This document shows positions 9,943-22,519 of a stretch of 64,000 nt of DNA, in pieces. The stretch lies in NCBI RefSeq assembly GCF_027568395.1, contig NZ_JANKZL010000005.1, positions 62,001 through 126,000 of the forward strand, written 5' to 3'. Below the pieces are notes generated by a model. The model ran no database searches. It was not told the DNA's origin and saw nothing but the letters and a program-made list of their open reading frames with translations. Numbering within the stretch: the stretch's first letter is position 1; each line of letters opens with the position of its first letter. The position numbers and the translations under genes were made by a program. This stretch comes from Aminobacter sp. HY435 (GTDB lineage: Bacteria > Pseudomonadota > Alphaproteobacteria > Rhizobiales > Rhizobiaceae).

Positions 9943-10512
9943 ATGTTGAAGCAACTCAGACCCGCGCTCGTCATGATCGTCGCGCTCACCGTCATCACCG
10001 GCCTTGCCTATCCCCTCGGCATGACCGGCGTCGCCCAGGTCCTGTTCCCGCACCAGGCCAATGGCAGCCTGATCGTCAAGGACGGCAAGGTCATCGGCTC
10101 CGAGCTGATCGGCCAGGCTTTCGCCGGCGACAACTACTTCCACGGCCGTCCTTCGGCCGCTGGCGATGGCTACAATGCCGCCGCTTCCTCGGGCTCCAAC
10201 CTCGGCCCGACCAGCGCCAAGCTGATCGACCGCATCAAGACCGAGGCAGAAGCGCTCAAGCAGGCCTATCCGGGCGCTCCGGTGCCGATGGAACTGGTCA
10301 CCGCCTCGGGCAGCGGCCTCGACCCGCACCTGTCGCCCGAAGCCGCCTACTTCCAGGTGGCGCGCGTGGCCAAGGCCCGCGGTGCCGATGAAGCCGCCAT
10401 CCGCAAGCTCGTCGACAGCCATGTCGAGGCGCGCGAACTCGGCTTCATGGGCGAACCGGTGGTCAATGTGCTCAAGCTGAATTTGGCCCTCGACGCGGCG
10501 GTTGCGCCCTGA
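9943..10512 (+). CDS. kdpC: KdpC subunit
   Basis: 189 codons. Single N-terminal membrane helix ([20 protein letters not shown]) and a periplasmic domain. Seen: [27 protein letters not shown], the family stretch [19 protein letters not shown] with ARVAKARG, and the end [19 protein letters not shown]. It is thought to help K+ loading in KdpFABC. A small GC hairpin lies between it and kdpD. Confidence 0.96.
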   Translation: MLKQLRPALVMIVALTVITGLAYPLGMTGVAQVLFPHQANGSLIVKDGKVIGSELIGQAFAGDNYFHGRPSAAGDGYNAAASSGSNLGPTSAKLIDRIKTEAEALKQAYPGAPVPMELVTASGSGLDPHLSPEAAYFQVARVAKARGADEAAIRKLVDSHVEARELGFMGEPVVNVLKLNLALDAAVAP

Positions 10513-10519
10513 CAAGGTC

Positions 10520-10548
10520 GCGCCGGAGTTATCCAAGAACCCCGGCGC
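10520..10548 (+). other. Hairpin between kdpC and kdpD
   Basis: GCGCCGG at 10520-10526 pairs exactly with CCGGCGC at 10542-10548 across a 15-nt loop. No T-run follows, so it is not a standard terminator. It could stabilise the kdpFABC part of the transcript or reduce read-through into kdpDE. Confidence 0.4.
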
Positions 10549-10568
10549 GCCAGACTGCAAAAGAACAG

Positions 10569-13277
10569 ATGCCAGACGATATCAGGGACAAGGAAGCCAG
10601 GCCTTCGCCGGACGCGCTGCTTGAGACAGCCGAGCGTGAAGGACGCGGCCGTCTGAAGATCTTCCTCGGTGCTGCCCCAGGCGTCGGCAAGACCTACGAG
10701 ATGCTGATGTCGGGCCGTGCCCGGCTCGCCGATGGCACCGACGTCGTCATCGGCGTCGTCGAGACCCACGGCCGGCGCGAAACGCAAGCGCTGGTCGAAG
10801 GCTTCGAGGTCGTCCCGCGCAAGGCGGTCGACTACAAGGGCCGCACCCTCGACGAGATGGATCTCGACGCCATCATCGCGCGCCGGCCGGCGCTGGCGCT
10901 TGTCGACGAGCTCGCCCACACCAATGCGCCCGGCAGCCGCCATCCCAAGCGTTACCTCGATGTCCAGGAGCTCTTGACCCAGGGCATCGACGTCTACACC
11001 ACGCTCAACATCCAGCATGTCGAGAGCCTCAACGACATCGTCGCCCAGATCACGCGCGTTACCGTGCGCGAGACGGTGCCGGACCTGATCATCGACCGCG
11101 CCGACGACGTCGAGATCATAGACCTCACGCCCGACGACCTGATCAAGCGCCTGCATGAGGGCAAGGTCTATGTGCCGACCACAGCGCGCCGCGCCATCGA
11201 GAACTACTTCTCGCCCGGCAACCTGACCGCCCTGCGCGAACTGGCCCTGCGCCGCACCGCCCAGCGCGTCGACGAGCAGCTGCTCACCCATATGCAGGCC
11301 CACGCCATCGAGGGGCCGTGGGCCGCCGGCGACCGCGTGCTTGTCGCCGTCGACGAGCATCCGCGCGGCGCCTCGCTGGTGCGTTATGCCCGCCGCCAGG
11401 CCGACCGCCTGCGTTGCCCATGGGCCGCGCTCCATGTCGAGACATCGCGCTCGGCCAATCTGCCCGACGCCGACAAGGACCGGCTCGCGGCGACCATGCG
11501 GCTTGCCGAGCAGCTTGGCGGCGAGGCGATCACCATTCCCGGCCAGTCGGTGGCAGGAGACATCGTTCGCCATGCCGGCACCCACAATTTCACCCATATC
11601 GTCGTCGGCAAGCCCGCCAAGTCGCGCTGGCGCGAGTATTTCGAAGGCTCGGTCACCCATGACCTGATCCGCCAGGCCGGCAACATCAGTGTCCATGTGA
11701 CGTCAGGCGCCGAGCCGGACGCGGCGCCGGCCTCGCCAGGCGTGAAGACGGCGACGCCGCGGCGACGCTTCGACCCCTGGCCCTATCTCACGGCAGCGCT
11801 GCATGTCGCCGGTGCGCTTGTCGTCGGCATGGCGCTGCAGCAGTTCCTCGACGTTCGCAACATCGCCCTGGTCTTCCTGATGGGGGTGCTGAGCTCGGCG
11901 GTCACGCTTGGCCTGTGGCCGGCACTGTTTGCCTCGCTGGTCAGTGCTGCCGCCTACAATTTCTTCTTCCTGCCACCGCTCTACACGCTCGACATTTCCG
12001 ATCCCGAAAGCGTGGTCGCGCTGCTGTTTTTCCTCATCGTCGCGGTCATCGCCTCCAACCTGACAGGCCGCGTCCAGCGCCAGGCCGCCGCTGCCCGCGA
12101 GCGCGCCCGGATGACCGAGGACCTCTATCTGTTCTCCAAGAAGCTTGCCGGCACCGGCACGCTTGACGACGTCTTGTGGGCCACTGCCTTCCAGATCGCC
12201 TCGATGCTCAAGGTCCGCGTCGTCCTGCTCTTGCCGGAAGACGGAACCATCGCCGTCAAGGCCGGCTATCCGCCTGACGACACGCTCGTCGACGCCGACA
12301 TCGCCGCCGCCAAATGGGCCTGGGAGCACAACCGCGCCGCCGGCCGCGGCGCCGATACCTTGCCGGGCGCCAAGCGCCTTTATCTGCCGCTGCGCACCGG
12401 GCGCATGGCGGTGGGTGTCGTCGGTCTCGACAACGACCGCCAGGGCCCGCTGCTGACACCAGAGCAGCAGCGCCTGTTCGATGCGCTTGCCGACCAGGCG
12501 GCGGTGGCCATCGAGCGCATCCAGCTCGTTGCCGATGTCGACCGTGCCAGGCTTGCGGTCGAAGCCGACAGGTTGCGCTCGGCACTGCTGACCTCGATCT
12601 CGCACGACCTCAAGACCCCGCTCGCCAGCATCATGGGTGCGGCCGGCGCGCTGCGCGAGTTCGGCGTCTCGTTACCGGAGGAGGGAAGGGCGGAACTGGT
12701 CTCGACAGTGCTCGACGAATCCGAGCGCCTCAACCGCTTCATCGCCAATCTGCTCGACATGACCAAGCTCGAGTCGGGCGCGATGGAACCCAATTCCGCG
12801 CTGCACTATGTCGGCGACATCGTCGGCTCGGCACTGCGCCGCGCGGCCAAGATCACCGCCCATCACAAGACCGAACGCGACATGCCGGGCGATCTGCCGA
12901 TGCTGAAGCTCGATCCGGTGCTGTTCGAACAGGTGCTGTTCAACCTGCTCGACAATGCCGCCAAATATGCCCCCGAAGGCTCGACGATCCGCATTCGCGG
13001 CTGGGCCGATGGTGCGACGGCGGCGATCCAGGTCATGGACGAAGGCCCCGGTATTCCGCAGGCCGATCTGGAACGGGTCTTCGATACGTTCTATCGCGTT
13101 CGCAAGGGCGACCATGTCCGCGCCGGCACGGGCCTCGGCCTGTCGATCTGCCGTGGTTTCGTCGAGGCGATGGGCGGCACCATCGTTGCTTCCAACCGCG
13201 TCGATCGGCCCGGTGCGGTCTTCACCATCACCATGCCGGTACCGCCGCAGGCATCGAAACTCGAAGGATTGGCATGA
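10569..13277 (+). CDS. kdpD: KdpD, sensor histidine kinase for potassium/osmotic stress
   Basis: 902 codons. Inner-membrane kinase that controls KdpE. Domains in order: N-terminal KdpD domain with Walker A GAAPGVGKT at residues 34-42 and DELAHTNAPGSRH; a USP-like domain about 245-380; four clustered membrane helices about 400-500; a GAF-like domain about 520-660; dimerisation/phosphoacceptor box SISHDLKTPLASI with His679; and an ATPase domain with NLLDNAAKYAP, DEGPGIP and GTGLGLSICRGF. The last four bases overlap kdpE (ATGA), so the two are translated together. Confidence 0.97.
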   Translation: MPDDIRDKEARPSPDALLETAEREGRGRLKIFLGAAPGVGKTYEMLMSGRARLADGTDVVIGVVETHGRRETQALVEGFEVVPRKAVDYKGRTLDEMDLDAIIARRPALALVDELAHTNAPGSRHPKRYLDVQELLTQGIDVYTTLNIQHVESLNDIVAQITRVTVRETVPDLIIDRADDVEIIDLTPDDLIKRLHEGKVYVPTTARRAIENYFSPGNLTALRELALRRTAQRVDEQLLTHMQAHAIEGPWAAGDRVLVAVDEHPRGASLVRYARRQADRLRCPWAALHVETSRSANLPDADKDRLAATMRLAEQLGGEAITIPGQSVAGDIVRHAGTHNFTHIVVGKPAKSRWREYFEGSVTHDLIRQAGNISVHVTSGAEPDAAPASPGVKTATPRRRFDPWPYLTAALHVAGALVVGMALQQFLDVRNIALVFLMGVLSSAVTLGLWPALFASLVSAAAYNFFFLPPLYTLDISDPESVVALLFFLIVAVIASNLTGRVQRQAAAARERARMTEDLYLFSKKLAGTGTLDDVLWATAFQIASMLKVRVVLLLPEDGTIAVKAGYPPDDTLVDADIAAAKWAWEHNRAAGRGADTLPGAKRLYLPLRTGRMAVGVVGLDNDRQGPLLTPEQQRLFDALADQAAVAIERIQLVADVDRARLAVEADRLRSALLTSISHDLKTPLASIMGAAGALREFGVSLPEEGRAELVSTVLDESERLNRFIANLLDMTKLESGAMEPNSALHYVGDIVGSALRRAAKITAHHKTERDMPGDLPMLKLDPVLFEQVLFNLLDNAAKYAPEGSTIRIRGWADGATAAIQVMDEGPGIPQADLERVFDTFYRVRKGDHVRAGTGLGLSICRGFVEAMGGTIVASNRVDRPGAVFTITMPVPPQASKLEGLA

Positions 13278-13966
13278 GCACCACCGGGGTGAAAATCCTC
13301 GTCGTCGACGACGAGCCGCCGATCCGCAAGCTGTTGCGCGTCGGGCTCGGCACGCAGGACTACACCGTCATCGAGGCGCCGGCGGCCAAGCCGGCGCTTG
13401 TCATCGCCAGGGCCGAGAAGCCGGATCTCATTCTGCTCGATCTCGGCCTGCCCGACATGGCCGGCCACGACCTGCTCGCCATCTGGCGGGCGGAGGGGCT
13501 GCAGGTGCCCGTCATCATCCTGTCGAGCCGCACCGACGAGGCCGGCATCGTCAAGGCGCTGGAGCTCGGCGCCGACGACTACGTGACAAAACCCTTCGGC
13601 ATGAACGAGCTGATCGCCCGCATCCGCACGGCATTGCGTCACCGGCTGCAGCAGCAGGGCGAGAAACCGGTGTTCCAGACCGGCGAGCTGTCGGTCGACC
13701 TGGTCAAGCGCATCGTCAGGCTGGCGGGGCAGGAGGTGAAGCTGTCACCCAAGGAATACGACATCCTGCGCGCGCTGGTGCAGCACGCCGGCAAGGTGCT
13801 GACCCACCGCTTCCTGCTCGAGCAGGTCTGGGGCGGGGGCGCCGACGTGCAATATCTGCGCGTCTATGTCCGCCAGTTGCGCCAGAAGATCGAAAAGACC
13901 CCCGACGAGCCGCACTACATCACCACCGAAACCGGCGTCGGCTACCGGCTGCGCGAGGCCGACTAA
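13274..13966 (+). CDS. kdpE: KdpE, response regulator of the kdp operon
   Basis: 230 codons, OmpR/PhoB class. Receiver domain with VDDEPPIRK, phosphoacceptor Asp56 in LILLDLGLPD and the conserved Lys in YVTKPFG; winged-helix DNA-binding domain from about residue 130 with KLSPKEYDILRAL and LRVYVRQLRQKIE, ending GVGYRLRE. The start codon overlaps the kdpD stop. Its stop overlaps by four bases the stop of a gene on the opposite strand. Confidence 0.97.
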   Translation: MSTTGVKILVVDDEPPIRKLLRVGLGTQDYTVIEAPAAKPALVIARAEKPDLILLDLGLPDMAGHDLLAIWRAEGLQVPVIILSSRTDEAGIVKALELGADDYVTKPFGMNELIARIRTALRHRLQQQGEKPVFQTGELSVDLVKRIVRLAGQEVKLSPKEYDILRALVQHAGKVLTHRFLLEQVWGGGADVQYLRVYVRQLRQKIEKTPDEPHYITTETGVGYRLREAD

Positions 13967-14595
13967 GCTCTTGCTACGCCGCGCCGGCTCGACAGGAGGC
14001 GATCGATGCCAACAAGCGCGGTGGCCACCACGATGAAGGCAAGCGTGAGCAGCGCGATGTTGGTAAAAAGCTGCGGGTTGCTCAGCGTCTCGGGATTGAG
14101 GAACCAGTAGGCGTACCAGCCGTCGGCAGCGCCCCTGGCGAAGGCATAGGCGCAATAGGCCAGCGGCGGCACCGCCGCCCACAGGGCGTCCCGCCATTTG
14201 AGGCCACCGTGGTCCCAGGCAAGCCAGGTCAGGAAGAACAATACCGGCGTCGCGTCATGCAGCGCATGGTCGGCGACCGCCTGCCAGCCGGCCGGTTGCC
14301 AGATCGCCCGCAGCGCCACCGAATAGACGAGGCCTCCGAAGACGATCGCCGCCGCCGTTACCAGCCGCGACCTTGGCGCGGCGAGGTGGCCAGCGGGGTT
14401 CAGCACCAAGGCGCTCGCCACCGTCGCGGCCATCAGGTTCATGATGATGGTGAAGAAGCCGAAGAACCGCCACAAGGCCTCGACGACTGACGCGCCGTTG
14501 CCAGTCATCTGTCCGATCAGCAGCACCAGTTGCAATGCTAGTGCTGCCCATGCAGCGATTGCGGTGATGGTGGCGAGGCCGCGCCGAAGGGTCAA
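13963..14595 (-). CDS. Pr6Pr family membrane protein
   Basis: 210 codons with six hydrophobic segments. Seen: WRFFGFFTIIMNLMAA after the first helix, then DHALHDATPVLFFLTW and YWFLNPETLSNPQLFTNI, which match the pattern of the Pr6Pr (FAR-17a/AIG1-like) integral membrane family. Function is unknown. It is convergent with kdpE with a 4-bp overlap of the two stop codons, so no terminator can separate them. Confidence 0.75.
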   Translation of the reverse strand: MTLRRGLATITAIAAWAALALQLVLLIGQMTGNGASVVEALWRFFGFFTIIMNLMAATVASALVLNPAGHLAAPRSRLVTAAAIVFGGLVYSVALRAIWQPAGWQAVADHALHDATPVLFFLTWLAWDHGGLKWRDALWAAVPPLAYCAYAFARGAADGWYAYWFLNPETLSNPQLFTNIALLTLAFIVVATALVGIDRLLSSRRGVARA

Positions 14596-14702
14596 TGAGA
14601 GCTTTCCTGAGTGATTTCAGCCGCCAAGCTACATCAACAGGCCGTCAGCGCAATGTGCAGGCGCGTGCATCTAGGAAAATCCGAAAAGCTCGTGGGCTTG
14701 CT
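14596..14702. other. Start of the gene-free stretch 14596-14945
   Basis: The 350 bases between the Pr6Pr gene and the gyrB stop hold no convincing gene. This first part is the likely promoter side of the Pr6Pr gene; the rest is filled by the inverted repeat and the gyrB terminator listed next. Confidence 0.5.
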
Positions 14703-14835
14703 ACCCCCACCCTAACCCCTCCCCACAAGGGGGAGGGGGAGCGGAGGCGGTGCGACCGGCCTGTGCCACGCCGCGGAGAAGCAGGCGGCGACGTTGTTCC
14801 CCTCCCCCTTGTGGGGAGGGGTTAGGGGTGGGGGT
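14703..14835. repeat. GC-rich long inverted repeat, family A, copy 1
   Basis: A 36-bp arm at 14703-14738 (ACCCCCACCCTAACCCCTCC onwards) faces a 37-bp arm at 14799-14835 that is its reverse complement except for one missing C. Each arm is itself partly palindromic around CCCCTCCCC-CTTGTG-GGGAGGGG. The same element is at 24254-24397, and a half copy at about 19846-19868. Confidence 0.9.
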
Positions 14836-14885
14836 CCCCAAGCGCGAAAACCGGCCAGATTTGTTTCCAAAGCCTGCCCAGAAAC

Positions 14886-14919
14886 GAAAATCGCCCCCTC
14901 CGCTGAGCGAAGGGGGCGA
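14886..14919 (-). terminator. Intrinsic terminator of gyrB
   Basis: On the minus strand TCGCCCCCT and AGGGGGCGA (forward 14891-14899 and 14911-14919) form a perfect nine-pair stem with an 11-nt loop, followed by TTTTCG. It begins about 26 nt after the gyrB stop. Confidence 0.8.
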
Positions 14920-14945
14920 AACATCAGGCGTAGAACCTGCCGAGA

Positions 14946-17496
<2,551 letters not shown>

Positions 17497-17657
17497 GTTT
17501 TGCCGGGCTTTTGGGCGGGAATAATGGGCTCCCTGCGGGCCAGTTGCCGTCACCGTGCGAGCGATGATTGCAGGCCGTGGAAACTGCCGTCACCGACAGG
17601 ACAGGCAGGGTGGGTGGCCACTTGCCGCCCTGACGATGCGCCGGGGCGGCAAGGGTG

Positions 17658-18227
17658 TCAGGCCGCGCGCAGCGGCTTCAGCGCTTCGCTCCAGCGATAC
17701 AGTTCGTCCAGCATCGTCTTGGCGCTGTCCTGGACCAGTTCGTTGGCCTTGAACTCGCCGTCTTCGTCGAGGTGCTGGGTGAAGGCCGGAATCGCGATCG
17801 CTTCGGGGATCGGCATGATCTTCAGCGTCGTCAGCAGCATCTTTTCCGACTGCACGGCGCGCAGGCCGGCCGACACGCCGCCATAGCTCAGGAAGCCGGC
17901 TGGCTTGTAGTTCCACTCGCGCGCCAGGTAATTGACGGCGTTCACCAGCGCCGGCGCGGCGAAGAAATTGTACTCGGGCGTTACGAACACGAAGGCGTCG
18001 CCGGCCTTGATCGCCTCGGACCACTTCTTCGTATGCTCGTTTTCGTACTGGCCGAGCCTCGGGTGCTTGGGTTCGTCGAAGATCGGCAGGCCGAAGGCCT
18101 CGATGTCGGTGATGACAGGGGCGAACTTGCCGTGTTCGCGCGCATAGGCTTCGAGCCATCGCGCAAAGACCGGTCCGACGCGGCCAGGGCGTGTGCTGGC
18201 CACGACGATGTTAAGCTGGTGTTTCAA
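17658..18227 (-). CDS. NAD(P)H-dependent FMN reductase family protein
   Basis: 189 codons, flavodoxin-like fold. Seen: N-terminal phosphate-binding loop VVASTRPGRVG, ITDIEAFGLPIFDEP, and the flavin-contacting FVFVTPEYNFFAAPALVNA, then LSYGGVSAGLRA. Matches the NADPH-dependent FMN/azo/chromate reductase family. Divergent from the P450 gene. Physiological substrate not deducible. Confidence 0.88.
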   Translation of the reverse strand: MKHQLNIVVASTRPGRVGPVFARWLEAYAREHGKFAPVITDIEAFGLPIFDEPKHPRLGQYENEHTKKWSEAIKAGDAFVFVTPEYNFFAAPALVNAVNYLAREWNYKPAGFLSYGGVSAGLRAVQSEKMLLTTLKIMPIPEAIAIPAFTQHLDEDGEFKANELVQDSAKTMLDELYRWSEALKPLRAA

Positions 18228-18398
18228 GGCTGGTTTCCTGCTTTCTGGTATAGAATAGTTACTGCCGGCAATATGTGTTCAAGGCCTCCAGTGGCAAGAA
18301 GGCACCTAACGGTGACCCGGTCACATCCTGGTTACCCATGCCGGCCGCATGGACGCCCGGGTCGGCTGCGCCTACAGTCCAGCGGTGAGGCAAGCCTG

Positions 18399-19769
18399 AT
18401 GGACACCAGACCCGAGCCCTTCGTCCCGCCCGCGCCGACGCCGCGCGCCAAGCCGCCGTCGACGCTGGAGATGATGCGGATCGTCTATCGCAACCCGCTC
18501 GAGCTGTGGGGCGAGCCATCCTACAACGAACCGTGGATTTCGGTGAATGGCGTCGGCGGACCGCTGGTCATCGCCAACGATCCCGGCCTCATCCGCCACG
18601 TGCTGGTCGACAACGCGAAAAACTACAAGATGGCGACCGTCCGCCAGATGATCCTGCGCCCGATCCTGCGCGACGGCCTGCTGACCGCCGAGGGCGATGT
18701 CTGGAAGCGTTCGCGCAAGGCAATGGCCCCGGTTTTCACGCCGCGCCACATCTTCGGCTTCGCCCAGCCGATGCTCGAGCGCACGCTCGATTTCGTCCAA
18801 CGTTATGACGATGTGACGGGCACCGTCGATGTCGCGCAGGACATGACGATGCTGACCTACGAGATCCTCGCCGAGACGCTGTTTTCGGGCGAAATAGCTG
18901 GCGAGGCTGGCAGCTTCGCGCATGAGATCGACCGGCTGTTCGAGACCATGGGTCGCGTCGACCCGCTCGACCTGCTGCGCGCGCCCCTGTGGCTGCCGCG
19001 CATCACCCGCCTCCGCGGCCGCAAGACCATGGCCTATTTCCGCAAGATCGTCACCGACACCGTGGCGATGCGCAGCGACAGGCTGGCCAGCGATCCCGGC
19101 GGCGCACCCGAGGACTTCCTGACGCTTCTGCTGCGCGCCGAAGGTCCCGACGGGCTGTCCCGCCAAGAGATCGAAGACAACATCATCACCTTCATTGGTG
19201 CGGGCCACGAAACCACGGCACGCGCACTCGGCTGGACCATCTATTGCCTCGCCGAAGCCACCTGGGAGCGCGACCGCGTCGAGCGCGAGATCGACGACGT
19301 GCTGGTCCGCGAGCCCGATCCGGTCAAATGGCTCGACGCCATGCCCTACACCCGCGCTGCCTTTGAGGAGGCTTTGCGCCTCTATCCACCTGCGCCGTCG
19401 ATCAACCGCGAGCCGATCGCCGAAGACGAATACAGGGGTTTCAGGATTCCGGCCAAGGCGCAGGTGCTGGTCATGCCGTGGACGGTGCACCGCCACCGCA
19501 AGCTCTGGGACAGGCCGGAGGCCTTCATGCCCGAACGCTTCCATCCCGAAAACAGGGACAAGATCGACCGCTACCAGTACCTGCCCTTCGGCGCCGGTCC
19601 CCGCGTCTGTATCGGCATGAGCTTTGCCATGCAGGAAGCGATCATCGCGCTCGCCATCCTGCTCTCGCGCTTCCGCTTTGAAACGGTCGCCGAGACAAAG
19701 CCGTGGCCGGTGCAAAAGCTGACCACCCAGCCGCAGGGCGGCCTGCCGATGCGGGTGACCCGGCGCTGA
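18399..19769 (+). CDS. Cytochrome P450
   Basis: 456 codons. Heme monooxygenase. Seen: I-helix oxygen-binding motif FIGAGHETTARAL, K-helix ExxR in FEEALRLYPPAP, PERF motif MPERFHPENRDK, and heme-ligand loop FGAGPRVCIGMSFA with Cys404. The pattern is close to the CYP102A/CYP4-like bacterial group rather than camphor-type enzymes. The open frame runs far upstream antisense to the reductase gene; the ATG at 18399 is used because MDTRPEPF begins the family-like sequence. No ferredoxin or ferredoxin reductase gene is nearby, so electron donors and substrate are unknown. Confidence 0.93.
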   Translation: MDTRPEPFVPPAPTPRAKPPSTLEMMRIVYRNPLELWGEPSYNEPWISVNGVGGPLVIANDPGLIRHVLVDNAKNYKMATVRQMILRPILRDGLLTAEGDVWKRSRKAMAPVFTPRHIFGFAQPMLERTLDFVQRYDDVTGTVDVAQDMTMLTYEILAETLFSGEIAGEAGSFAHEIDRLFETMGRVDPLDLLRAPLWLPRITRLRGRKTMAYFRKIVTDTVAMRSDRLASDPGGAPEDFLTLLLRAEGPDGLSRQEIEDNIITFIGAGHETTARALGWTIYCLAEATWERDRVEREIDDVLVREPDPVKWLDAMPYTRAAFEEALRLYPPAPSINREPIAEDEYRGFRIPAKAQVLVMPWTVHRHRKLWDRPEAFMPERFHPENRDKIDRYQYLPFGAGPRVCIGMSFAMQEAIIALAILLSRFRFETVAETKPWPVQKLTTQPQGGLPMRVTRR

Positions 19770-19777
19770 AACAGCGT

Positions 19778-19868
19778 CCTTTCCCGTCCTTACGGGGAGA
19801 AGGTGCCGGCAGGCGGATGAGCGGCCGCACAACCCTGACGCCCTCCCTCCCCACAAGGGGGAGGGGAA
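19778..19868. repeat. Pair of intergenic palindromes (families A and B)
   Basis: First CCTTTCCCG..CGGGGAGAAGG (19778-19804) with the tail TGCCGGCAGGCGGATGAGCGG, a family-B unit like that at 36492-36537; then CTCCCTCCCCACAAGGGGGA through 19868, a half copy of family A. They fill most of the 120 bp between the P450 and acylphosphatase genes. Confidence 0.7.
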
Positions 19869-19889
19869 TTCCAGCACCAGGAGGCTCGA

Positions 19890-20174
19890 ATGCCAGCTCC
19901 GTCCCGTGTCTTTCGCGTCCGCATCACCGGCCACGTCCAGGGCGTCAGCTTTCGTGTCTGGACCAAGCGCGAGGCCGACAGGCTTGGCCTGAGCGGCTGG
20001 GTCCGAAACGAACGTGACGGTTCGGTCACGGCGCTCGTCGCTGGTGGCGAGGACGCGGTCGCCGCAATGCTCAAGCTGTTCTGGCAGGGGCCGCGCGGGG
20101 CAGTGGTGTTCGGCGTGGCGACTGACCCGGCGAGCATGGAAAGCCTGCCCGCCGGTTTCGACATCACCGGCTGA
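19890..20174 (+). CDS. acyP: Acylphosphatase
   Basis: 94 codons, normal length. Hydrolyses acyl phosphates such as acetyl or carbamoyl phosphate. Seen: the signature GHVQGVSFRVW with the catalytic Arg, and GWVRNERDGSVTALVAG with the catalytic Asn. Small alpha/beta sandwich; cytoplasmic. A GGAGG at 19880-19884 precedes the ATG. Confidence 0.95.
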   Translation: MPAPSRVFRVRITGHVQGVSFRVWTKREADRLGLSGWVRNERDGSVTALVAGGEDAVAAMLKLFWQGPRGAVVFGVATDPASMESLPAGFDITG

Positions 20175-20238
20175 ATGAGCGCCGCATGGCTTGCAGCTGC
20201 AAACGCCGGACGCAGTTTGCCGCGCCGGGCCTGTCCGG

Positions 20239-20469
20239 TCAGGGCTTCGGGAACGGCTCGACGGTGCCCTTGAGCTTGATGGTGATCGGCTCGCCGAAGC
20301 GGTCCTTCGACTTGCCGGCCGGCACGCGGATCCAGCCTTCGCTGACGCAATATTCGCTGACGTCCTGGCGCTCCTTGCCGTTGAACAGGATGCCGACGCC
20401 GGCCTGCAGCGCTTCGGCGTTGAAAAACGGGCTGCGCGGGTCGTTGCTCAGGCGGTCGGGCAGGGACAT
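20239..20469 (-). CDS. DUF3297 family protein
   Basis: 76 codons. Seen: LPDRLSNDPRSPFF, VGILFNGKERQDVSEYCVSE, GWIRVPAGKSKDRFG, ending IKLKGTVEPFPKP, the pattern of DUF3297, a small conserved proteobacterial family without known function. The ATG at 20469 has GGAG six bases upstream and is preferred over the in-frame ATG at 20475, which lies directly on that site. Confidence 0.85.
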   Translation of the reverse strand: MSLPDRLSNDPRSPFFNAEALQAGVGILFNGKERQDVSEYCVSEGWIRVPAGKSKDRFGEPITIKLKGTVEPFPKP

Positions 20470-20602
20470 TGCCATCTCCAGTAAATCGGGCGCCCTCGGG
20501 CGCGAACCTCGATGGCCCGCGTCGCGGGCTTTGCGTGGCCTGTTAAGGGCATTGGCCGCAGGCGTAAAGGCCCAACGCGTCGCACGCTGCGCCGTACCCC
20601 GC

Positions 20603-20966
20603 TCAGTTCCGTCCCTGGAATGCGTTCTCGACATGCACCGGCCAGCGCCGCGGCAGCACCGCCACCATGTCGAACCGCACCGAAAGCCTGCCGTAATCAG
20701 GCTGCCGCGATAGCCACAGGTCGGCTGCGCGCTCTATTCGTCGTTCCGACCCGTAGGCCACCGCCTCCATCGCCTCGATCAGCGTCCTGCGCGCCTTGAC
20801 CTCGACGATCAGCACGAGGTCGCCGCGCCGGGCGATGAGGTCGATCTCGCCGAGCTTGGTCTTGTAGCGGCGGGCAACGATGCGATAGCCCTTGAGCATC
20901 AGCGCAAGCGCGGCCAGCCATTCGCCGCGGTGGCCGCGGCCATGTGCCTTCTGCCGGGCAAGCCGG

Positions 20967-20974
<8 letters not shown>
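20603..20974 (-). CDS. yraN: YraN family (UPF0102) endonuclease-fold protein
   Basis: 123 codons. Seen: [19 protein letters not shown], then [24 protein letters not shown], the GEID...EVK pattern of the restriction-endonuclease-like UPF0102 fold. Likely a Holliday-junction or nucleic-acid-related nuclease, not proven. It starts at a GTG (20974) lying inside the last codons of rsmI (8-nt overlap), as in many bacteria where rsmI and yraN are adjacent. Confidence 0.9.
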
Positions 20975-21866
<892 letters not shown>

Positions 21867-22081
21867 GCCGCCTCTCTTTCAGCGCCTGTTTGGCACGACC
21901 CGCTCCGGCATGCAAAACATGTGATCGTTTTCGCCTTGGCTTTGCCACAGTGCGGGGCAGAATTCGCGACCGCGGATCAGAACCACAGGGATTCGCGACC
22001 AACGGCAAAGCATTGGCCATGCCTCATCGCTTCGACGCCTTCATCTCCCGCCTCGACGCCGCCACCAAGGCAGCTCCGCCC

Positions 22082-22519
22082 TCACGCCTTGTAGGCGACC
22101 AGCACCGCGCCCGCCGCGATCAGCGCGACGCCGAGCCAGTTCGCCGCGCCAAGTCGCTCGCCAAGGAAAATGACGCCAAACACCGCGACAAGAACGACGC
22201 TTAGCTTGTCGATGGGCGCCACCTGCGCCGCATTTCCCAGCTTCAGCGCCCGGAAGTAGCACAACCACGACGCGCCGGTCGCCAGTCCCGACAGGATCAG
22301 GAACGTATAGGTCTTGCCCGAGATCGAGCCCAGCGCCTGCGCCTGACCGGTGGCGGTCACGATGGCGGCCAGCACGAGCAGGATCACCACCGTCCGGATC
22401 AGCGTGGCGAAATCCGAGTTGACGTTCTCGATTCCGACCTTGGCGAAGATCGCCGTCAGCGCCGCAAAGACGGCCGAAAGCACGGCCCAGAACTGCCAGG
22501 ATGCGAATGCGGTGTTCAT
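22082..22519 (-). CDS. EamA-type (DMT superfamily) small permease
   Basis: 145 codons with about five hydrophobic segments, a single EamA repeat. Seen: WAVLSAVFAALTAIFAKVG at the start, LATGASWLCYFRALKLGNA, APIDKLSVVLVAVFGVIFLGE and WLGVALIAAGAVLVA. Inner-membrane; probably works as a dimer. Substrate unknown. Confidence 0.85.
   Translation of the reverse strand: MNTAFASWQFWAVLSAVFAALTAIFAKVGIENVNSDFATLIRTVVILLVLAAIVTATGQAQALGSISGKTYTFLILSGLATGASWLCYFRALKLGNAAQVAPIDKLSVVLVAVFGVIFLGERLGAANWLGVALIAAGAVLVAYKA

Noticed and set aside
10520-10548. kdpC-kdpD hairpin as a terminator
   Set aside because: No T-run follows, and kdpDE are expected on the same transcript; kept only as a hairpin.
21890-22204. 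104-codon plus-strand frame between rsmI and the EamA gene
   Set aside because: Its second half is antisense to the EamA gene and the first half has no family pattern.
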